A DNA stretch of 64,000 nucleotides from DASSQJ01 sp963772645. GTDB taxonomy: Bacteria; Actinomycetota; Actinomycetes; Actinomycetales; Dermatophilaceae. The stretch's first letter is position 1. Every line of letters begins with the position of its first letter. Of the stretch, positions 58,895-64,000 are shown one piece after another. The translations under genes and the position numbers were made by a program. Under the pieces are notes generated by a model. That model was not told the origin of the DNA. It made no database searches and saw only the letters and a list, made by a program, of their open reading frames with translations. Location: the NCBI GenBank assembly GCA_963772645.1, contig CAVYYD010000012.1:1-64000 (forward strand), given 5' to 3'.

Positions 58895-59947
58895 GTGCGC
58901 ATCCTCCTCACCGGCGCGGCCGGTTTCATCGGCACGGCGACCTGGACGCTGCTCGTCGCGGAGGGCCACGAGGTCGTCGCCGTCGACCTGCTCCTCCCCG
59001 AGGCGCACGCAGCGGCCACCCGGGACCGGCCGCCGCCGGGGGTGCACGTGCTCGACGTCCGGTCGGCCGGCCGCTGGACGGACCTGCTCCAGGGAGTCGA
59101 CGTCGTCCTCCACCTCGCGGCGATGGTCGGGGCCGGGACGAGCGCGGCCGACCTGCCGCTCTACGCCGGCCACAACGACCTGGGCACCGCGGCGCTGCTG
59201 GCCGGGATGCACGCCGGCGGGGTGACCCGCCTGGTCCAGGCATCCTCGATGGTGGTCTACGGGGAGGGGCGCTACACCTGCCCGGAGCACGGCACGGTGG
59301 CGCCGGGGCCGCGCAGCGCCGCGGCCCTCGGCCGCGGGGAGTTCGACACCCCGTGCCCGGGCTGCGGCAGGCCGCTCGACTGGGCGCTCGTCGAGGAGTC
59401 GGCGCCGCTGGACCCGAGGTCGAGCTATGCCGCGAGCAAGGTCGCCCAGGAGCACTACGCCACCGCGTGGGTCCGGCAGGCGCCCGGCGCGGCGGTCTCG
59501 CTGCGCTACCACAACGTCTACGGCCCCGGGATGCCGCGGGACACCCCGTACTCGGGGGTCGCGGCGATGTTCCGTTCCTCGCTGGAGCGGGGCGAGCCGC
59601 CGACCGTCTTCGAGGACGGCCGGCAGATGCGCGACTTCGTGCACGTCGAGGACGTCGCCCGGGCCAACCTCGCCGCGGCGCGGGCCGTCGGCGGGTACGA
59701 CGCCGGCCGCCACGAGGCGTACAACGTCTGCTCCGGCACCCCGGTCTCGATCGGTGAGGTGGCCCGGTTCGTCGCGTCCGGGGCCGGGTCGGCACTCCCG
59801 CCGCGGGTCACCGGTCGCTACCGGCTCGGGGACGTCCGGCACGTCGTCGCCTCACCGCGCCGGGCCCGCGACGAGCTCGGTTTCGTCGCCGAGGTCGCCC
59901 CGGACGGGGGGCTGGCTGCGTTCGCGACCGCCCCCCTCCGAGCCTGA
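58895..59947 (+). CDS. NAD-dependent epimerase/dehydratase with zinc-ribbon-like insert
   Basis: 350-aa extended SDR. NAD motif GAAGFIG at 7-13; SSMVVYG with Ser/Tyr, and SSYAASKVAQEHYA (Tyr-x3-Lys) are the catalytic parts, and RDFVHVEDVARANL the C-terminal part. Between them, residues about 128-165 form an insertion with CPEHG and CPGCGR, each a likely metal-binding knuckle. The substrate is probably a nucleotide sugar, unknown. GTG 58895 is three bases after hisC. Three 10-bp repeats begin at its stop. Confidence 0.86.
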   Translation: MRILLTGAAGFIGTATWTLLVAEGHEVVAVDLLLPEAHAAATRDRPPPGVHVLDVRSAGRWTDLLQGVDVVLHLAAMVGAGTSAADLPLYAGHNDLGTAALLAGMHAGGVTRLVQASSMVVYGEGRYTCPEHGTVAPGPRSAAALGRGEFDTPCPGCGRPLDWALVEESAPLDPRSSYAASKVAQEHYATAWVRQAPGAAVSLRYHNVYGPGMPRDTPYSGVAAMFRSSLERGEPPTVFEDGRQMRDFVHVEDVARANLAAARAVGGYDAGRHEAYNVCSGTPVSIGEVARFVASGAGSALPPRVTGRYRLGDVRHVVASPRRARDELGFVAEVAPDGGLAAFATAPLRA

Positions 59948-59974
59948 CCCGGCCTGACCGGGCCTGACCGGGTC
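59943..59974. repeat. Three tandem 10-bp units at the epimerase end
   Basis: cctgacccgg, cctgaccggg and cctgaccggg follow one another from 59943 to 59972, starting at the epimerase stop. GACCCGG (59946) and CCGGGTC (59968) also pair across them, which could form a terminator-like hairpin. Confidence 0.6.
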
Positions 59975-59993
59975 CGTCCCGGCGGTGCCCCCG

Positions 59994-61403
59994 TCAGCCG
60001 ACCAGGGCGTGGCCGAACCGGAACAGGTTGTCGGGGTCGACGGCGTGCTTGACCCGCAGCAGCCGGGCGTGGTCCTCGGGCTGCCACAGTGCGGCCAGCT
60101 CGGCCGGGGTGGCGTCGCCGACGAGCGTCGCGAGCGCCGTCCCGGTCGACCACGGAGCCGTCGCCGCGTGGACGCGCTCCCCGGCCGCCACGACGGCCGG
60201 GCCGACCGGTGGGGCCAGGACCCCGAGGGTGAAGAGGCTGTAGGCCCCCTCGCGGCCGGGAACGGCGTTCGGCGGCGCCGCGGGGCGGGCCACGGCGCCG
60301 CCCATGAGTCGCAGCTCGACCATGACGAGCTCCGGGCTGCGGCCCGGCCCGGCCGCCTCGAGGATCGCCTCGACCGCCGGCGCGGGGAGCTCGCGCACCA
60401 GCGACCCCTTCTCCCACGTCGGCATCGGGTCGGTCGGGTCCTGGTGGATGACGTCGACCATCGAGGACGGGATGCGGGACACGCCGTCGACGAGGACCGT
60501 GCCCGCCTCGCGCATCGGCGCCAGCAGCCCGGCCGCCTCCTCGTCGGTGCCGTCGAGGGCGAAGCGCAGCATGACGACGTACTGGCCGCGCAGTGGTTCG
60601 GGGACGGTCGGCAGCGGCGGAAGGTTGACGAGGGCGACCGAGGTGCTCGCGGTCTCCGGCAGCGTCGCCGACCAGGTCCGGAAGGAGTGGAGCACCGACG
60701 CCGCGCTCTCCCCGGCGAAGACCAGGGCGCCGGCGTGCAGGGTCGGGACCGGGACGAGCTCCACCTCGAGCGCGGTGACGACCCCGAAGTTGCCCTTGCC
60801 GCCCCGGACCGCCCAGAAGAGGTCCGCCTCGGTGCTCGCGTCGACCCGGCGCAGGCGCCCGTCTGCGGTGACCAGCTCGAGGGAGCGCACCCGGTCGGCC
60901 CCGAAGCCGTACCGGCGGCTCAGCGGTCCGAGGCCGCCGCCGAGGCAGAAGCCGATGACGCCCACCCCGGTCGAGGAGCCGGTGACCGCCGTGAGCCCGT
61001 GCGGTTCGGCCGCGGCGAGGACCTCGGCCCACCGGGCGCCGCCGGTCACCCGGGCGAGCCGGCGCTCGGCGTCGACGGACACCGAGGACATCCCTCCGGT
61101 CGTGACGAGGACCGCCGCCCCCTCGACCGGGCGGATCGCGCCGTGGCCGGTGGCGTGCACGGCGAGCGGGAGGCCGCGCCGGGCGGCCCAGCTCACGGCC
61201 GCGACGACGTCCCGCGGACCGAGGGCGGCCACGACCACCTCGGGCCGGTGCCGCACGGCGAGGTTGAACGTGGCGACCTCCTCGTCGTAGCCGGGGTCGC
61301 CGGGAACGAGCACCGGCCCGGTGAGCGAGCGGCGGAGCTCGTCGAGCCCGTGGTCGGCCGCGGCCGGCCGCGGGTGGCCGGGCCGGGTGGGGGTGGTGGT
61401 CAT
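59994..61403 (-). CDS. FAD-binding oxidoreductase of the BBE/VAO family
   Basis: 469-aa flavoprotein. The FAD domain has PEVVVAALGPRDVVAAVSWAARRGLPLAVHATGHGA, where the His of TGHG is the likely covalent FAD-binding residue. GVGVIGFCLGGGLGPLSRRYGFGADRVRSLELV follows. The second covalent Cys site of bicovalent enzymes reads SST, so attachment is probably by His alone. The C-terminal BBE segment is VKHAVDPDNLFRFGHAL. There is no signal peptide. It is divergent from a LysR regulator, which may control it. AGGAGG lies five bases before ATG 61403. Confidence 0.92.
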   Translation of the reverse strand: MTTTPTRPGHPRPAAADHGLDELRRSLTGPVLVPGDPGYDEEVATFNLAVRHRPEVVVAALGPRDVVAAVSWAARRGLPLAVHATGHGAIRPVEGAAVLVTTGGMSSVSVDAERRLARVTGGARWAEVLAAAEPHGLTAVTGSSTGVGVIGFCLGGGLGPLSRRYGFGADRVRSLELVTADGRLRRVDASTEADLFWAVRGGKGNFGVVTALEVELVPVPTLHAGALVFAGESAASVLHSFRTWSATLPETASTSVALVNLPPLPTVPEPLRGQYVVMLRFALDGTDEEAAGLLAPMREAGTVLVDGVSRIPSSMVDVIHQDPTDPMPTWEKGSLVRELPAPAVEAILEAAGPGRSPELVMVELRLMGGAVARPAAPPNAVPGREGAYSLFTLGVLAPPVGPAVVAAGERVHAATAPWSTGTALATLVGDATPAELAALWQPEDHARLLRVKHAVDPDNLFRFGHALVG

Positions 61404-61510
61404 GTCGTCCTCCTGGGTCCGCGGCCCCGGGTGGGCCGTCCGAGGACAGGCTCGCCGGGGCGCCGCGGCCGGGTCCACGAGAAATCCGCTCACGGCCGGG
61501 AGGCAGCGCC

Positions 61511-61516
61511 TAACAT
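61511..61516 (+). promoter_or_regulatory. -10 hexamer TAACAT before lysR-type gene
   Basis: TAACAT ends eight bases before ATG 61525, fixing the start of the LysR gene. Confidence 0.55.
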
Positions 61517-61524
61517 CGCAGGTC

Positions 61525-62415
61525 ATGGAGCTGCGCCAGCTGCGCTACTTCGTCACCGTCGCCGAGACGCTGCACTTCGGCCGGGCGGCCGAGCAGCTGC
61601 ACCTCGCGACGCCGTCGCTGAGCCAGCAGGTGCGGGTGCTCGAGCGCGACCTCGGTGTCCGGCTGCTGGACCGGTCGAGTGCCGGGGTGGCGCTCACCGC
61701 AGCGGGAGCGGAGCTGCTGCCGCTGGCCCGGCGCGTCCTGGCGGCGGCCGACGAGGTCTCGGACGCCGCCCGTCGCCACGCCCAGGGCCGGGTGAGCGTG
61801 CTGCGGCTCGGCTTCATCGCCTTCTCGCTCACCACCCGCACCCGGGGGCTGCTCACCGAGTACGGTCGCGCCGCCCCGACCGTGACGGTCCGGCTGCGCC
61901 AGTACGAGTGGGACGACCCGGCGGCGGGGCTGCTGACCGGCGACTCCGACGCCGCCTTCGTCCGCCCGCCGTTCCGGGGCGCGGAGCGGCTTCACCTGCT
62001 CGAGCTGGCCCGCGAACGGCTGCTCGTCGTCCTCTCCGAGGGCCACCCGCTGGCGGCCCGGGCCTCCGTCGGCCTCGAGGAGCTGCTGGCCGAGCCGTGG
62101 TTGGAGTCCGCGGACGTCACCGACCCCGAGTTCGCCGACTTCTGGTACCTGCGCTCCCGGCGCGGTGGCTCCGGGCGGGTGGTGTCGCAGGCCGCGACGG
62201 TCGAGGAGTGGCTGGCCTCGGTCGCCCTGGGGCGCGGGCTGAACCTCGTGCCGCGGAGCCTGGCCGAGGGCTACCGGCGCCCCGGGCTCGCCTTCGTGCC
62301 GGTGGCCGACGAGGAGGCGCGCTCCCCCCTCGTCCTCGCCTGGCCGCGCGAGGACCCCGCGCCGGCCGCCGTCGACCTGGCCCGGTTCTGCGCGGCGCGC
62401 GGCGCCGGGTCCTGA
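61525..62415 (+). CDS. LysR-family transcriptional regulator
   Basis: 296-aa regulator. The N-terminal winged HTH is classic: MELRQLRYFVTVAETLHFGRAAEQLHLATPSLSQQVRVLERDLGVRLLDRSSAGVALTAAG. The effector domain (about 90-290) resembles type 2 periplasmic binding folds. It is divergent from the FAD oxidoreductase with 121 bases between, the usual layout for a LysR controlling its neighbour. The ligand is unknown. It converges on the membrane protein at 62425. Confidence 0.95.
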   Translation: MELRQLRYFVTVAETLHFGRAAEQLHLATPSLSQQVRVLERDLGVRLLDRSSAGVALTAAGAELLPLARRVLAAADEVSDAARRHAQGRVSVLRLGFIAFSLTTRTRGLLTEYGRAAPTVTVRLRQYEWDDPAAGLLTGDSDAAFVRPPFRGAERLHLLELARERLLVVLSEGHPLAARASVGLEELLAEPWLESADVTDPEFADFWYLRSRRGGSGRVVSQAATVEEWLASVALGRGLNLVPRSLAEGYRRPGLAFVPVADEEARSPLVLAWPREDPAPAAVDLARFCAARGAGS

Positions 62416-62424
62416 CCGGGGTCC

Positions 62425-63822
62425 TCACCAGACGGTGCGGACGAGGTGCTGCAGGAGCAGCGCGGCCACTCCCTGCCCGACGAGGGCCCACCGGTGCCAC
62501 CGGACCGGCAGCCAGGGGAGCGAGAGCAGCAGCCACGGCACGAACGGCAGCCAGATCCGTTCCACCTCGGCCTTGCTCATCAGGGAGAGGTCGGCGACGG
62601 CGACCATCGCGACCCCGGCGAGGACGAGCGAGCCCACCGGGTCCACCAGCCTTCCCCGGCTGGTCGCCGCCGCGGCGACCAGCCGGGGAAGGCCGGCTCC
62701 CAGCCCGGCGGCGAGCCCCGGCCCGGCGCACACGAGGAGCGCCGCGAGGTTGCCGACGACCCAGTACCAGGCCGGGCGGTGGCTCGCGATGCCGACCCAG
62801 TAGCGCTCCCGCAGCACCGGGTACGCCTCCCACCACGCGAAGCCCAGGGCCGCGAACGCCAGCACCACCGCGAGCGCGACCCCGGCAGCCGCCGTGCCCA
62901 CCGCCACGCGCCGCCGTGCCGGCCCGGGGCCCACGACGAGCACGGCGAGCGCGAGGAGGGCGAGCAGGACGAGCCCGTAGGACTCCATGAGGCACCAGCC
63001 GAGGAGCAGCCCGGCGAGGACCGCGAGCGCCCAGCGCTGCAGCCCCCCGCCAGCCCGGAGCGCGCCCGCCAGCGCGGCCGCGCCCCAGGCCGCGGTCGCC
63101 GCGAACAGGGCGTCGGCGGAGACGGCCATGAGCACCGCCGACGGACCGAGCACGAGGAAGGGGAGCGCGGCCCGCGCGGCCGGACGGGCCCCGAGCCGGT
63201 CGAGGGTGACCGCGACCGCGGCCGGCACGCTCGCGCCGACCGCGACGACGACGAGCCCGCTCGCCAGCCAGGACCCGAGCCCGAGCCGGACCAGCGCGAC
63301 GAACCCGAGCACCGCCCCCGGCGGGTGGCCGGCCAGGTGCACGGCAAGGTGGTCGGGCCGGTCGAACGGGACTCGCTCGACGTAGGTCCGCAGGAACGTC
63401 CCGACGTCGTCCACCTGCCGGGCGCTCTGGAGGTACTCGGTCCCGCTGTCGAGGACGCGGCCCAGCCCCGGCACGCCGTCGACGAGGGCGAGCGCGACCA
63501 TCCAGGTCACGGCGAAAACCCAGGAGAGCGCCAGCGCCCCACCCCAGCGCAGCCGGCCGGCCCGCGCCCGGAGCGCCGGCACCCCCGCCGCGACGACGAG
63601 CGTCGCCGCGACGAGGCTGCTCGGGCCGTACCGCAGCATCCAGTCGCCGAGCAACGGTGCGGCGGACCCGGCCGCGACGTCGACGCCGGTGAGGGCCGGC
63701 ACGACGGCCGCGACGGCGACGAGGCCCAGACCGGCCACCAGCCCCCACGCCGCGCGCCGTCCCCGGCCGTCCACGTCCCGGGCCCGCGGGGCGTGCGCCG
63801 GCGTCCCGGGTGCCGTGGCCAT
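62425..63822 (-). CDS. Integral-membrane GT-C-like protein
   Basis: 465-aa polytopic protein with about 12 hydrophobic helices. An early outside loop carries YLQSARQVDDVGTFLRTYVERVPFDRPDHLAVHLAGHPPGAV, whose acidic residues and HPPG motif recur in actinobacterial putative membrane sugar-transfer proteins; LLGWCLMESYGLVLLALLAL and AEVERIWLPFVPWLLL are further landmarks. No exact family is recognised; GT-C is an inference. A 45-bp palindrome lies inside the gene (62649-62693). It is divergent from the GT2 gene at 63878, as in other sugar-transfer pairs. Confidence 0.72.
   Translation of the reverse strand: MATAPGTPAHAPRARDVDGRGRRAAWGLVAGLGLVAVAAVVPALTGVDVAAGSAAPLLGDWMLRYGPSSLVAATLVVAAGVPALRARAGRLRWGGALALSWVFAVTWMVALALVDGVPGLGRVLDSGTEYLQSARQVDDVGTFLRTYVERVPFDRPDHLAVHLAGHPPGAVLGFVALVRLGLGSWLASGLVVVAVGASVPAAVAVTLDRLGARPAARAALPFLVLGPSAVLMAVSADALFAATAAWGAAALAGALRAGGGLQRWALAVLAGLLLGWCLMESYGLVLLALLALAVLVVGPGPARRRVAVGTAAAGVALAVVLAFAALGFAWWEAYPVLRERYWVGIASHRPAWYWVVGNLAALLVCAGPGLAAGLGAGLPRLVAAAATSRGRLVDPVGSLVLAGVAMVAVADLSLMSKAEVERIWLPFVPWLLLSLPWLPVRWHRWALVGQGVAALLLQHLVRTVW
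62649..62693. repeat. 45-bp near-perfect palindrome inside the gene
   Basis: Arms 62649-62670 and 62672-62693 are exact reverse complements of 22 bases with one centre base. Both strands therefore encode the same peptide (LPRLVAAAATSRGR). It is unusually long for coding sequence and could form a very stable stem. Confidence 0.9.
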
Positions 63823-63865
63823 CCCCCAAGGATGCCGTGCCCGGCATCCCCGGCACCCGGCCGCC

Positions 63866-63871
63866 TAGGGT
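63866..63871 (+). promoter_or_regulatory. -10 hexamer TAGGGT before GT2 gene
   Basis: TAGGGT ends six bases before GTG 63878. Confidence 0.55.
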
Positions 63872-63877
63872 TCCCGC

Positions 63878-64000
63878 GTGGACCCGATCTGCGACCTCGT
63901 GCTGCCGTGCCGCGACGAGGCGGCCGCCCTGCCCGCCGTGGTCGCCGCCGTGCCGGACGGGTTCCGCGTCCTCGTCGTCGACAACGGCTCGACGGACGGG
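63878..64000 (+). CDS. Family 2 glycosyltransferase, 3' cut by window edge
   Basis: First 41 codons of a GT2 gene continuing beyond the window. The start VDPICDLVLPCRDEAAALPAVVAAVPDGF and the nucleotide-binding segment VLVVDNGSTDG are diagnostic of the GT-A fold. GTG 63878 has a -10 hexamer six bases before it. It is divergent from the membrane protein gene; by analogy with 7714-9980, the pair may make and use a polyprenyl-linked sugar. Confidence 0.85.
   Translation, partial: MDPICDLVLPCRDEAAALPAVVAAVPDGFRVLVVDNGSTDG

Noticed and set aside
55820..59842. A 1340-aa open frame on the minus strand
   Set aside because: It crosses cydA, galE, hisC and the epimerase in wrong frames and is Arg/Gly/Pro-rich, a GC-bias shadow.

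Overview
The window is very GC-rich, densely packed DNA from a high-GC actinobacterium. Gene content (FeoABC, BsaP beside BioB, an F420/FMN-type PPOX protein, DUF5926, DUF4446, DUF1206, cydABDC, CsoR-CopA) and many apparently leaderless genes (a TANNNT hexamer 6-8 nt before the start codon) fit Micrococcales, perhaps Intrasporangiaceae/Dermatophilaceae; the family is inferred from gene content only. No rRNA, tRNA, CRISPR array, transposase or phage gene was seen, and no gene-free stretch exceeds about 200 bases.

Left end (1-3952): bases 1-1793 are an error-rich reverse complement of about 2155-3952. This looks like a fold-back artefact at a contig end. The trustworthy sequence starts near 1794 inside a lysyl-tRNA synthetase-type gene that lacks its 5' part. 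Similar small-scale errors (single-base indels, often in G/C runs) appear to break dinB, copA, bioA, cydC and cydD, so these are annotated as probably intact genes with suspected frameshifts.

3.7-18.8 kb: alpha/beta hydrolase, TPR protein, an ECF sigma factor overlapping ogt, GDPD phosphodiesterase, HATPase regulator and DUF5926. A polyprenol-linked sugar-transfer block follows (GT2, two GT-C type integral-membrane transferases, a 721-aa membrane phosphatase-like protein), then DUF4446-pheA. Next is a lipid block: META-domain protein, PlsC-like acyltransferase, patatin phospholipase and a HAD-PlsC fusion.

18.8-32.2 kb: EfeU iron permease with two small cupredoxin lipoproteins behind a candidate iron box, zwf, a lipid kinase divergent from dinB, a Na+/H+ antiporter-LysE pair, serS-HAD, DUF1206, two overlapping PAP2 phosphatases, and a SPOUT rRNA methyltransferase-VOC pair.

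32.2-49.7 kb: csoR-copA copper efflux with a clear CsoR-type operator, purB, a low-molecular-weight phosphatase, a LuxR-type two-component system, and a biotin region (bioF-bioD; bioA; bioB-bsaP) interrupted by a plus-strand feoABC-PPOX block. The feo promoter carries nearly the same 14-mer as the efeU promoter, suggesting both iron-import routes share one iron regulator.

48.8-64 kb: a minus-strand cydA-cydB-cydD-cydC-blaI-M56 array joins cytochrome bd oxidase and its ABC maturation exporter to a BlaI repressor and membrane protease. An AT-rich element with ACTAC/GTAGT half-sites lies upstream of cydA. The end holds galE, a four-TM protein, hisC, an epimerase with a CPxHG/CPxCG insert, a BBE-type FAD oxidoreductase divergent from a LysR regulator, a membrane protein with a striking 45-bp internal palindrome, and the start of another GT2 gene cut by the window edge.
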